DNA of 31,698 nt. Origin: CAZWUL01 sp964636625 (GTDB lineage: Bacteria; Atribacterota; Phoenicimicrobiia; Phoenicimicrobiales; Stramentimicrobiaceae). Within the stretch, counting starts at the first letter, position 1, and every line of letters begins with the position of its first letter. Below are positions 1 to 7,708 of this stretch, in pieces. The translations under genes were made by a program, and so were the position numbers. The notes beneath the pieces are model-generated. The model was not told the DNA's origin. It did not search any database and worked only from the letters and a program-made list of their open reading frames with translations. The stretch spans positions 1 through 31,698 of the forward strand of contig CAZWUL010000010.1 of NCBI GenBank assembly GCA_964636625.1, read 5' to 3'.

Positions 1-2
1 AA

Positions 3-1238
3 ATTGGTGTGGCCTCTTCTTCCAAAAATTGCCTTCCGATACTAAAATCAGTCAAGCTTGAACATCTCTTTGAAACCAGAGTTGACGGAGTTGTATCCGC
101 AGAATTAAATCTTAAGGGAAAACCAGAAGGTGACATTTTTGTGACTGCAGCAAAAAATCTTGGCACCCTCCCGGAAAATTCTGTGGTTGTGGAAGATGCA
201 TCTTCAGGTGTTGAAGCCGGAAGAAACGGTGGTTTTGGGTTAGTACTGGGAGTTGCCCGGGAAAACAATAAGTCAGAACTGGCAAAATATGGGGCTGATA
301 TCGTTGTTCCAGATTTAGCCGAAATCGATATTCAAATAATAAATAACTGGTTTAGCAAAAAACCAAAACCTTTCTTTCAATGTTTTGAAACACTCAAACA
401 TGCGCCAGCAATCCTGCCAGAAAAGCAATTGCAGGGAAAAGATATTTTTATAAACCCCCACTATGAACGTACCGGCAAATCAGTCCTCCATACTGATAAA
501 AAAATGGTCTTTTTCCTGGATTATGATGGTACACTCACACCTATTGTAGATAGCCCGGAACTGGCTATTATTACTGATGATATGAAACAGACAGTTGAAC
601 AATTAGCTAAAATCCATACAGTTGCCATCGTTAGCGGCAGGATGAGAGAAGATGTTCAAAACCTGGTGGGAATTCCGGGTTTATTCTATGCCGGAAGCCA
701 CGGATTTGACATAAAAGGGCCCGGCGGTTTTACTATGATTCACCCTGTTGCAGAAAAGACTATTCCACTTGTTTCAGAAATAATTGAACAATTAAAAGAC
801 AAATTTCAGCACATTGATGGTGCTCTTGTCGAAGAAAAGAAGTTCAGCGTAGCAGCCCATTACCGCAAGGTAAAAAAGCAAAAAGATTTAAAGTTTGTTG
901 AAGAAACTGTTAATAGCATTATACAAAAATATGACGAGCTAAGACTGTTAAAAGGTAAAAAAGTTTATGAGATTCTGCCAAACATAGACTGGGATAAAGG
1001 AAAAGCCATAAGATGGATTATGAATGCCCTGGAAATTCCCTGGCAAACAACCTCTGCTTTTTATATTGGTGATGATACTACCGATGAATATGCTTTTAGA
1101 ACAATTATTACCAGGGGGACAGCTATTATGGTTACTGATGAACCTTTAAATCCTTCGACGGCAGATTTCCAACTAAATTCACCGAAAGAGGTAAAAAAAT
1201 TCTTTGAACAAGTTATTACAATTTCTAATAAACAATAA
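3..1238 (+). CDS. otsB: Bifunctional HAD phosphatase/mutase (beta-PGM-like) plus trehalose-6-phosphatase, 5'-truncated
   Basis: The reading frame is open to the left window edge. The first in-frame residues, IGVASSSKN, match HAD motif II, so the true start and motif I (DxD) lie outside; the GTG at 9 is not a real start. The first ~110 residues hold the rest of a beta-phosphoglucomutase-like HAD domain (GKPEGD, then VVVEDASSGVEAG). A second HAD domain of trehalose-6-phosphate phosphatase type follows: FFLDYDGTLTP (catalytic Asp codons at 519 and 525), VSGR, AGSHGFDI and YIGDDTTDE (Asp codons at 1071 and 1074). The TPP domain should hydrolyse trehalose-6-P to trehalose. The first domain would isomerise beta-glucose-1-P to glucose-6-P if it is a true mutase. 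The order HAD-TPP followed by GH65 matches the single-chain actinobacterial OtsB1-type protein, but here GH65 is in a separate frame. The TPP assignment is firm; the mutase role is inferred. Confidence 0.9.
   Translation: MGVASSSKNCLPILKSVKLEHLFETRVDGVVSAELNLKGKPEGDIFVTAAKNLGTLPENSVVVEDASSGVEAGRNGGFGLVLGVARENNKSELAKYGADIVVPDLAEIDIQIINNWFSKKPKPFFQCFETLKHAPAILPEKQLQGKDIFINPHYERTGKSVLHTDKKMVFFLDYDGTLTPIVDSPELAIITDDMKQTVEQLAKIHTVAIVSGRMREDVQNLVGIPGLFYAGSHGFDIKGPGGFTMIHPVAEKTIPLVSEIIEQLKDKFQHIDGALVEEKKFSVAAHYRKVKKQKDLKFVEETVNSIIQKYDELRLLKGKKVYEILPNIDWDKGKAIRWIMNALEIPWQTTSAFYIGDDTTDEYAFRTIITRGTAIMVTDEPLNPSTADFQLNSPKEVKKFFEQVITISNKQ
1185..1206 (+). promoter_or_regulatory. Shine-Dalgarno and TTG start of the GH65 gene, inside the upstream gene
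   Basis: AAAGAGG at 1185-1191 lies 12 nt before a TTG at 1204, the only usual start codon before the GH65 domain. No in-frame ATG or GTG occurs between 1204 and the first conserved GH65 residues near 1264. The site sits in the 3' end of the phosphatase gene, so initiation would be coupled to its translation. Confidence 0.5.
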
Positions 1239-3696
1239 TTTTAATAATAACCATGGTACGTCTCCCTGGTCATTGGAATATTTCAAATTTGAGCCAGGCC
1301 AGGAGAAATTAAGAGAAGCATTGTGTACGTTGGGAAATGGTTATCTAGGCACCAGGGGTGCATTTACAGAAGTATCAGCCTCAAAAGTTCATTATCCTGG
1401 TACCTATATGGCAGGTGTGTTTAATAAATTAGATAGTCATATTGCAGGTAAAACAATTACCAATGAAGACCTGGTTAACTGCCCTAACTGGCTTCCGCTA
1501 ACTTTTAAAACCAGCCCGGAGCAGCAGTGGATTACCCCATCCAAGCAAAATATTATCTCTTATTATCAAAAGCTTGATTTCAAAGATGCAGCCCTAATCA
1601 GAAACTATAAAATTAAAGAAAAATCAGGCAAAATTACCTTGATTGAAACCAGAAGGATTGTCCACATGAAGAATATGCACCTGGCAGCCCAGGAATATTC
1701 AATCACGCCGGAAAACTATGATGGTGAAATCATTATTCGAACCGGATTAGATGGAACTGTTCAAAACGAAGGGGTTGAAAGATATAGTGACCTTGAATCA
1801 TTACACCTGGCATCTGACGAAATCGGACAATTTTCGGAAAATGGAATCTACCTTTCAGTAATAACCAATCAATCAAAAATAAAAATAGCCCAGGCATCTT
1901 CTCTGTATATTACCAGTAATAATGAGGAAGTAAAACCAATTGCTATTGACACCAAAAAAGAAGAAAAAGCTATTTCTCAGGAATACAAAATAAGGGTAAA
2001 TAAAAAGCAGAAATACACAATCGGAAAAGACGTCTCTATTTATACTTCTCAGGATAAAGATACTGATAATCCTCTAAAAAGTTCTATCGAATCTACAAAA
2101 GATTGTCCGGGCTTTGCATCACTGTATGAATCTAATAAAAAAGCCTGGTCAGAACTTTGGGACATTTTTGACGTTCATGTCGAGGGGCACTCCTTCTCTC
2201 AAAAAACTTTAAGACTGCATATCTTACATCTTCTAGAGACTGCATCCACACATAACACCAAGCTTGATGCAGGAATTCCTGCCAGAGGATTATCCGGGGA
2301 AGCATATCGGGGTCATATATTCTGGGATGAAGTGTTTATCCTGCCTGTCTATGACTTCCGTATTTCAGAAATCACCCAGTCTACCCTGCTCTACCGTTAC
2401 AGGAGACTGGAGCAGGCCAGAAAGTATGCCCGGGAAAATGGCTACAAAGGAGCAATGTTCCCCTGGCAGAGCGGATCCACCGGGGAAGAAGAAACCCAAA
2501 TTATTCACCTGAATCCCCAATCAGGAAAATGGGGGCCTGATAACAGCAGAAATCAGAGACATATTTCCTTTGATATAGCCTATAGTATCTGGGAACACTG
2601 GAAAATAACCAAAGACATGGAATTCTTAACCAAATACGGTGCAGAATTATTTCTTTCAATTGCCAAATTTGGTGCCAGCTTAACATCTTATGATTCTAAT
2701 GATAAAAGATATCATACTACAGGGCTAATGGGTCCTGATGAATTTCATGAAAAATTGCCAGGCGCAGAAGAAGCCGGCCTGAAAGATAACGCCTATACTA
2801 ATGTTATGATTGTTTGGACCTTAAAAAGAGCTTTATATTTGGTCTCATCAATTTTACAGGGTGCACACAAGGCAAAACTGCTCAAAATGCTGAAAATTAA
2901 TGAAAAGGAACTGAAGTTATGGGAAGAGTTAACTAAAAATATTAAGGTGGTTATCAATGAAGATGGTATTATAAGCCAGTTTGACGGGTATTTTAATTTA
3001 AAAGAATTAGACTGGAAGGCCTATAAGAAGAAATACGGAAATATACAGCGAATGGATCGGATTTTGAAGGCAGAGGGAAAATCTCCCAACGATTACAAGG
3101 TTGCCAAACAGGCTGATACTCTAATGCTTCCTTACCTTTTCCCTGTCTCTGAATTGCAAGAAATTTTTAACGGCCTGGGTTATGAATTCAATATGGAAAT
3201 TCTCAAAAAAAATTATGAGTACTATGTCAAACGAACTTCGCATGGTTCAACTCTAAGCAAGGTTGTTCATTGTTATGTATCAGATATTTTGGGACAAGCG
3301 ACAAAATCATGGAAGTGGTATTGTGAAGTTTTAAATTCTGATATTAATGATATACAGGGTGGTACTACACCGGAAGGAATTCATACCGGGGTTATGGGAG
3401 GGTCAGTATATATTGCTATCAAAATGTATGCGGGTGTCGACCTTATTAATGGTATAATAAATGTAGAACCGGATGTTCCAAAGAAATGGAAGCATATCCA
3501 TTTTAAAATTAAATACCGGGATATCTGGTATATGTTTGAAATAGAAAAATATAAAATATCTGTCAAATTGTCATCTACCATTGAAAAACCTAAAACATAC
3601 AGAGAAAAAATGATTATTCGTAATAAAGAATACCTCTTTGAACTGGATAAAAAACATGTTATTTGTCTCAAAAGAAACGGAGAAATAAATGGTTAA
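1204..3696 (+). CDS. Glycoside hydrolase family 65 disaccharide phosphorylase (probable trehalose phosphorylase)
   Basis: The 830-residue protein is a near full-length GH65 enzyme. Conserved blocks are LREALCTLGNGYLGTRGAF near the N terminus, GHIFWDEVFILP, GLMGPDEF with the predicted general acid Glu513, and TSHGSTLS around His680, the phosphate-binding segment of GH65 phosphorylases. It should split an alpha-linked glucose disaccharide with phosphate to give glucose and beta-glucose-1-P. The trehalose-6-phosphatase just upstream points to trehalose, although kojibiose and nigerose phosphorylases share these motifs. The gene overlaps the upstream one by 35 nt in another frame, starts at TTG, and begins almost directly with the GH65 domain. 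That fits a split version of a fused HAD-TPP-GH65 protein. Its stop overlaps the next gene by 8 nt. Confidence 0.88.
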   Translation: MNKLLQFLINNNFNNNHGTSPWSLEYFKFEPGQEKLREALCTLGNGYLGTRGAFTEVSASKVHYPGTYMAGVFNKLDSHIAGKTITNEDLVNCPNWLPLTFKTSPEQQWITPSKQNIISYYQKLDFKDAALIRNYKIKEKSGKITLIETRRIVHMKNMHLAAQEYSITPENYDGEIIIRTGLDGTVQNEGVERYSDLESLHLASDEIGQFSENGIYLSVITNQSKIKIAQASSLYITSNNEEVKPIAIDTKKEEKAISQEYKIRVNKKQKYTIGKDVSIYTSQDKDTDNPLKSSIESTKDCPGFASLYESNKKAWSELWDIFDVHVEGHSFSQKTLRLHILHLLETASTHNTKLDAGIPARGLSGEAYRGHIFWDEVFILPVYDFRISEITQSTLLYRYRRLEQARKYARENGYKGAMFPWQSGSTGEEETQIIHLNPQSGKWGPDNSRNQRHISFDIAYSIWEHWKITKDMEFLTKYGAELFLSIAKFGASLTSYDSNDKRYHTTGLMGPDEFHEKLPGAEEAGLKDNAYTNVMIVWTLKRALYLVSSILQGAHKAKLLKMLKINEKELKLWEELTKNIKVVINEDGIISQFDGYFNLKELDWKAYKKKYGNIQRMDRILKAEGKSPNDYKVAKQADTLMLPYLFPVSELQEIFNGLGYEFNMEILKKNYEYYVKRTSHGSTLSKVVHCYVSDILGQATKSWKWYCEVLNSDINDIQGGTTPEGIHTGVMGGSVYIAIKMYAGVDLINGIINVEPDVPKKWKHIHFKIKYRDIWYMFEIEKYKISVKLSSTIEKPKTYREKMIIRNKEYLFELDKKHVICLKRNGEING

Positions 3697-4066
3697 GAAA
3701 CACATTCTTATCGTTGACGGGGATATTACTCATTCTGAGATGCTAAAAAGAAATTTAGAAACTGCAGGTTATAATGTAGAGGCTGTCTACCAGGGTAATG
3801 ATGCTTTGCTGATATTAAAAAGAAAATGGATTGATTTAATTATATTATCTGTTACCTTACAGGGAATAATGAGTGGTATACAGCTTTTACAGGAATTAAA
3901 AGAAAATACAGAGTACAAGACAATACCCGTTATCATGCAAACAAGTAAAATTAATATGAAAAATATTGCCAAAAATCTGGGTACTGACTTATTTATAGCA
4001 AAACCCTATGATATTGATGAATTTTTAAAAAAAGTTGAGGAAATATTCCAGAAATCACAAGAATAA
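3689..4066 (+). CDS. Stand-alone receiver domain lacking the phospho-acceptor aspartate
   Basis: This 125-residue protein is one CheY-like receiver domain. It keeps the acidic pair in modified form (ILIVDGD, Asp10 and Asp12), the switch Thr85 (MQTS) and Lys105 (AKP). The phospho-acceptor is replaced: the block reads DLIILSVTLQG, with Ser54 where Asp is expected. It probably cannot be phosphorylated in the usual way, so it may act as a constitutive or protein-interaction pseudo-receiver. It has no output domain. The ATG lies inside the last codons of the GH65 gene (8-nt overlap) and is preceded by GGAG, so the two genes are translationally coupled. No histidine kinase is visible here. Confidence 0.85.
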   Translation: MVKKHILIVDGDITHSEMLKRNLETAGYNVEAVYQGNDALLILKRKWIDLIILSVTLQGIMSGIQLLQELKENTEYKTIPVIMQTSKINMKNIAKNLGTDLFIAKPYDIDEFLKKVEEIFQKSQE

Positions 4067-4083
4067 ATTTAGCGAGGTATAAA

Positions 4084-4554
4084 ATGGAAATTCATAAAAA
4101 ATTTACATTACAGGAATTAACTGATAATTTAAAAAGGATTAAAGCAAGAGATATTATGACCAAAGATGTCATAACAGTTAAAAAAGATGACACCCTTGAT
4201 GAAATTGCTACCTTAATGATTGAAAAGAGAATCAGCGGTTTTCCAGTATTGGATAAAGATGAAATAGTCGGAATAATTACCGCCAACGACCTCTTTCTGG
4301 TAATGGATTTGATAAAAACCGGTGAGATATTAACAGACAATAGTGAAAATAATTCTTTGCCAAAAGTTGATTTTGCCATGTCCACCGACATTATCACCGT
4401 TGAACCGGAAACTGATTTGGATGAAATTATCGCCTTAATGAAATACCGAAACATCCACACTCTTCCTGTAGTGAATAATAAAAAACTGACTGGAGTTATA
4501 GGAAGGCGAGATGTATTCAGGAATTTCTATTGTACAGTAAAAGGTATCTGCTAA
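4084..4554 (+). CDS. CBS-domain pair protein
   Basis: The 156-residue protein consists of a short N-terminal helix and two CBS motifs, about residues 20-75 (IKARDIMTKDVITVKKDDTL ... GIITANDL) and 95-150 (AMSTDIITVEPETDL ... GVIGRRDVF). Stand-alone CBS pairs usually bind adenine nucleotides and regulate a partner. It begins 17 nt after the pseudo-receiver gene, with GAGG ahead of the ATG, so it is the last gene of the same operon. A role in sensing energy state during trehalose turnover is an inference from position only. It converges on the MerR gene, with just 18 nt between the two stops and no convincing terminator. Confidence 0.88.
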   Translation: MEIHKKFTLQELTDNLKRIKARDIMTKDVITVKKDDTLDEIATLMIEKRISGFPVLDKDEIVGIITANDLFLVMDLIKTGEILTDNSENNSLPKVDFAMSTDIITVEPETDLDEIIALMKYRNIHTLPVVNNKKLTGVIGRRDVFRNFYCTVKGIC

Positions 4555-4572
4555 AATTTTTTTCAGCTTTAA

Positions 4573-5337
4573 CTATTCTGACATTCCGGTATAAAAAAGT
4601 ACTGCATTTCTTAAAAATTCAGCAGTTCCAGGCTGACTCTTATCATAATACTGCTTAAATCTTTCATCAGCTACATACATTCGCACAAGACCTGCATGAG
4701 CTTCTTTATTATAACTACCCCAGTAAAAAGAAAGCCATTGACGATGCAAGTCCGCAGCCTTTTGACCCAGTTCTCCAGCAGGGTCACCAGCCTGCATAGC
4801 TATCTTTAGAGTTTCAATTAGCTCATTTTCTATTTTTATAATATTTTCATGTTCAGCCTTGCCCATTTTTTTTACCCTTTCATTAGACTGTCTGACTGTT
4901 TCCTTTCCAAACATTTCTCTTATTTCTCTACCATATTTTTCTTCATTTTCTGCAATTAACTCTTTCTTGAATCCTTTAAATCTTTCCTCATTACTCATGT
5001 TCATTCTCCTTTCTTTCACCATTATTGTCTTTTCTACATTATTAACCAGAGTCTCTAATTGCTCTTTTTGTTTTGTAAGTTTTTTGAGATGTTCTTTCAA
5101 TGCCTGGAGCTCATCAAAATTCGGGGAATTGATTATTTTCAAAATACTTTTTAGATTCACTCCTAATGTTCGGTAAAATAATATTTGCTGTAACTTATCA
5201 ATTTCTATTTGCGAATAAACGCGATACCCTGAAGAATTAATCCTCCCCGGCTTAAGCAATCCAATTTCATCATAATAGCGTAGTGTTCTTTTTGTTAATC
5301 CAGATAATTCTGCTAATTGTTTAATTGTGTATTTCAT
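4573..5337 (-). CDS. MerR-family regulator with TipAS effector domain
   Basis: The 254-residue protein has an N-terminal MerR winged helix (YTIKQLAELSGLTKRTLRYY, then GYRVYSQIEI), a long helix to about residue 110 (LKKLTKQKEQLETLVNNVEK), and a C-terminal TipAS-like domain (about 114-254; WLSFYWGSYNKEAHAGL, FKQYYD). Total length and split match TipAL/TipAS of Streptomyces (about 253 and 144 residues). Unlike TipA, it contains no cysteine, so covalent thiopeptide capture is not expected; another hydrophobic ligand is likely. The ATG has GGGAGT upstream. A 19-bp-spacer promoter with a palindrome lies just upstream, so the gene is probably autoregulated. No separate target gene is obvious in the window. 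Confidence 0.93.
   Translation of the reverse strand: MKYTIKQLAELSGLTKRTLRYYDEIGLLKPGRINSSGYRVYSQIEIDKLQQILFYRTLGVNLKSILKIINSPNFDELQALKEHLKKLTKQKEQLETLVNNVEKTIMVKERRMNMSNEERFKGFKKELIAENEEKYGREIREMFGKETVRQSNERVKKMGKAEHENIIKIENELIETLKIAMQAGDPAGELGQKAADLHRQWLSFYWGSYNKEAHAGLVRMYVADERFKQYYDKSQPGTAEFLRNAVLFYTGMSE
4996..5012 (-). promoter_or_regulatory. Internal ribosome binding site and start for a free TipAS-like domain
   Basis: Inside the MerR gene, AAAGGAG (5012-5006 on the minus strand) lies 7 nt before an in-frame ATG (4998-4996). This is the codon for Met114, at the join between the coiled-coil helix and the effector domain. Starting here would give a 141-residue protein (MSNEERF...), nearly the size of Streptomyces TipAS, which is also made from an internal start. 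Confidence 0.65.
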
Positions 5338-5396
5338 TGCTATTTACTCCCAGCCAATCCCTTTTTGTTTTTTAGATGTATATCTTTTATACTGGA

Positions 5397-5427
5397 ATTA
5401 TAAACCTTAACGTAACGTTAATGTCAA
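5397..5427 (-). promoter_or_regulatory. MerR-type promoter with 19-bp spacer and palindromic operator
   Basis: Read on the minus strand, a perfect -35 TTGACA (5427-5422) and a perfect -10 TATAAT (5402-5397) are separated by 19 bp instead of 17. The spacer carries TTAACGT-T-ACGTTAA (5421-5407), a perfect 7-bp inverted repeat around one base. A long spacer with a central dyad is the hallmark of promoters that MerR proteins bend into the active form. It lies 60 bp upstream of the MerR gene, so autoregulation is the simplest reading. Confidence 0.9.
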
Positions 5428-5636
5428 GATTTTTTTATAATACCTGTATTGCATAATATGTATTGCGTATTTAGGCAAAAACATAGAAATTTACCAATCT
5501 GTGCTCACCCAGTCAAAAAAAATTGTGATATTTAAGATACGGATATCAAGATAAGAAATTTATGTGGCCTCATGTTTGATAGTGCATTTTATTCTAATTT
5601 GTTTAAAAATAGCAGATAGCTTTCTGGTAAAAAAAT
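5428..5636. other. Intergenic stretch upstream of the MerR promoter
   Basis: No gene is seen. An 11-base near-repeat, TGTATTGC(A/G)TA, occurs at 5445-5455 and 5459-5469, 14 nt apart and upstream of the MerR -35. It could be an upstream binding site or chance. The rest is plain AT-rich DNA. Confidence 0.4.
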
Positions 5637-5682
5637 AAAAAGCCTATCGATATTGTGTCTTCTACTTATCGACAGGCTTTTT
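5637..5682 (-). terminator. Intrinsic terminator of the Cys-rich lipoprotein gene
   Basis: A 16-bp stem with one mismatch (AAAAAGCCTATCGATA at 5637-5652 against 5667-5682) has a 14-nt loop and ends in T/A runs on both sides, so it can work in either direction. It begins 36 nt past the stop of the lipoprotein gene. Confidence 0.8.
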
Positions 5683-5717
5683 GAAATCAGTAATTATAAT
5701 TAATATCTTTTATAATG

Positions 5718-6227
5718 TTAGCAACCACAGGGGTCACAGGGATTGCACGGATCGCACGGATCAGATTGACATTCACACTGGTTATAGCAATCACCACACG
5801 GATCACAGGGATCGCAGGGGTCTGGTTCGCATGGGTTGCAAGGGTCACAGGTGTTACAGGGATCACATGGATTTGTTGAAGTGCCGGAGCTTGCTGGTAT
5901 CACCGAGATTGCAATAGTGTCTTCAAATTCACCATCTTCTGTAATAACGGTAATTTCTGCTCCCGGCATAGCTATGGCTTCAACTACCCCATTTTCATCT
6001 ACTGTCACCTTATTAATATCGCTTGATTCCCAGAACACAACAGTATGGGTTGCATCTATTGGCTCAATCTCTACTGATAACTGCAGTGTTTCTCCAGCCT
6101 TTAATACCTGATTTCCTCCTGCTATTGATACTCCGGTTATATGTATAACTCTCGGGAAACAACCACTTAGAAAGAACATTATAATAAAAAAGGTAATTAT
6201 TAATTTACATAATTTATTAATGCTCAT
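5718..6227 (-). CDS. Lipoprotein with Ig-like domain and Cys-Asp-Pro repeat tail
   Basis: The 169-residue protein has a hydrophobic signal peptide ending in the lipobox LSGC, so Cys23 should be lipidated and the protein anchored outside the membrane. Residues about 28-110 resemble a bacterial Ig-like (Big2) domain (GETLQLSVEIEP, VTVDENGVVEA). From Cys121 to the end, 16 of 49 residues are Cys, mostly spaced every third residue as CDPCNPCDPC, with Asp and Asn between. Such a tail could bind metal or form disulfides; this is inference. AAAGGAG lies 13 nt before the ATG. The gene stands alone, between a long upstream gap and a terminator. I do not recognise a characterised homologue. Confidence 0.85.
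   Translation of the reverse strand: MSINKLCKLIITFFIIMFFLSGCFPRVIHITGVSIAGGNQVLKAGETLQLSVEIEPIDATHTVVFWESSDINKVTVDENGVVEAIAMPGAEITVITEDGEFEDTIAISVIPASSGTSTNPCDPCNTCDPCNPCEPDPCDPCDPCGDCYNQCECQSDPCDPCNPCDPCGC
5721..5867 (-). repeat. Short in-frame repeats encoding (C-D/N-P) units
   Basis: Nine-base units related to TGT-GAT-CCC are repeated imperfectly over about 147 bp, giving a local G+C content well above the flanks. Several neighbouring units are almost identical, which fits growth by slippage or unequal exchange, and copy number may vary between strains. Confidence 0.75.
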
Positions 6228-6621
6228 TTTTATTTTTAATCTCCTTTAAAATATTAATCCATAATAAGACATAAAATAGATTTTAATAAATATAGATTTT
6301 ATTTTTTAATTACCTCCCCTATTGATATTCAATGCTTGCATTGCTTTATGTTATTTACTTTATTTAAAACCATAATAAAATATTATATTATAATCTTACA
6401 ATAAAATATAAAATTAAACAATCTATAATTTCAAGCTGAGAGGGATTTTAAAAATTATTATTCTAAGTTATTTTTTGCAAAACAAATCTAATTGATGAAG
6501 TGGATAATAATTAATGTGTATTTGAAACAGAGGCGCATTATTATTAAGAACATAACAACTACCTTGTTGTTATTTATTGTAAAGCAATTTTTTTTAATAT
6601 ATTTAAAATGACGACATAAAA
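6228..6621. other. AT-rich intergenic region
   Basis: No gene is visible. A perfect 8-bp hairpin with a 6-nt loop (ATAACAAC at 6552-6559, GTTGTTAT at 6566-6573) lies about 50 nt past the stop of the dehydrogenase gene and may be a weak terminator, but no good T run follows on the minus strand. I found no convincing -35/-10 pair for the lipoprotein gene. Confidence 0.4.
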
Positions 6622-7593
6622 CTATTTTTTTAATACCTGCGGATTGACAGTTGACCGGGGTTGCTTCCCCTTTAAAACAGATACCACAGATTCTGCAACT
6701 TTTATTTTTAATTCCCTGTAGGATTCTTCTGAGTAAAATGAAATATGAGGGGTGATAATTATATTTTCAAGTTTTAAAAGTGGATTATTCCAATCTGGGG
6801 GTTCTTTCTCCATAACATCCAAAGCTGCACCGGCAATCCACTTCTCTTTTAATGCCTTGTACAGGGCTTTTTCATCTATTAGGGGTCCGCGTGAGGTATT
6901 GATTAAAAAGGCAGTTTTTTTCATTTTATGTAATTTGTTCTCTCCAAATAAATGCCTGGTTTCTTTAGTTAAAGGGGCGTGAATGGAAAGAAAATCTGAA
7001 TTAGCTAACAGATAATCCAGGTCAACCAACTTTATATCTTCCCCGGATTCAGATACATAAGGGTCATATGTGATAACTTTAAATCCAAATCCCAGTGCTT
7101 TTTGAGCAACTTTTCGGGCAATTCTTCCCAAACCAAAAAGACCGACAGTTTGGCCTTCTGTCCTAAAAAGTGGTTTTGCAACTGTAAAATCCCATTTTCG
7201 TTCTCTAACTTTTCTATCTAAAATTGTCAAACTTCTAGCACAGGCCAAAATCAATGACATGGTATGGGTGGAAACCTCATCGATACAGTAATCTGGAACA
7301 TTGGCGACAATAATATTTTTCTTAGTTGCAGCTTCAATATCTATATTATCTACTCCAACTCCGTATCGAGCAATAACTTTACATTTTGATAATGCTTGAA
7401 TCACCTTTTTAGTCATAGGGGCGTATTGATTGATAATTCCATCAACATCTGATGCTACTGTAATAACATCATCTTCTGTTTTACAGTTTTCTAGAATTAA
7501 ATCTACATCTGCTTGTCTAAACACTTCTTTTTCAAACTCTATAGAAGGGTGATCACAATCTGTAATGACAATTTTGTATTTTTTATCAAACAT
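6622..7593 (-). CDS. D-2-hydroxyacid dehydrogenase (CtBP/PGDH-like), copy A
   Basis: The 323-residue NAD-dependent dehydrogenase should interconvert a 2-keto acid and a D-2-hydroxy acid. It has a complete catalytic set: Arg235 (NTSRGPLID), Glu264 (DVMEKEP) and His283 (TPHISFYSEES). The Rossmann motif is GLFGLGRIA followed by YDPY. YGVGVDNIDIEAA and NVPDYCIDEV are shared closely with copy B at 9907, so the two are recent paralogues. It is the last gene of the catabolic cluster. A Shine-Dalgarno AGGAGA lies 9 nt before the ATG. The exact substrate cannot be read from sequence; a keto-aldonate or a fermentation 2-keto acid is likely from context. Confidence 0.88.
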   Translation of the reverse strand: MFDKKYKIVITDCDHPSIEFEKEVFRQADVDLILENCKTEDDVITVASDVDGIINQYAPMTKKVIQALSKCKVIARYGVGVDNIDIEAATKKNIIVANVPDYCIDEVSTHTMSLILACARSLTILDRKVRERKWDFTVAKPLFRTEGQTVGLFGLGRIARKVAQKALGFGFKVITYDPYVSESGEDIKLVDLDYLLANSDFLSIHAPLTKETRHLFGENKLHKMKKTAFLINTSRGPLIDEKALYKALKEKWIAGAALDVMEKEPPDWNNPLLKLENIIITPHISFYSEESYRELKIKVAESVVSVLKGKQPRSTVNPQVLKK

Positions 7594-7708
7594 GGGATTC
7601 TCTCCTAAATGGTTTAAAATATACCTATAAATTAGAGTAATAATTTTTATTACATCTTAACTACCTTCTACACTCTCCTGAAAGCTGAACTTCAGATATT
7701 TTTTCTTT

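Noticed and set aside
4555..4572. Possible bidirectional terminator between the CBS and MerR genes
   Set aside because: Only a weak GCT/AGC pairing around an A/T run is seen, with a mismatch, so I do not call it.
5681..5917. Open frame on the + strand opposite the Cys-repeat tail
   Set aside because: It is the shadow of the repeated codons on the other strand. The minus-strand frame has a signal peptide, lipobox, ribosome site and terminator.
7677..7703. Hairpin CTGAA/TTCAG as terminator of the kinase gene
   Set aside because: The stem is only 5 bp and no T run follows on the minus strand.
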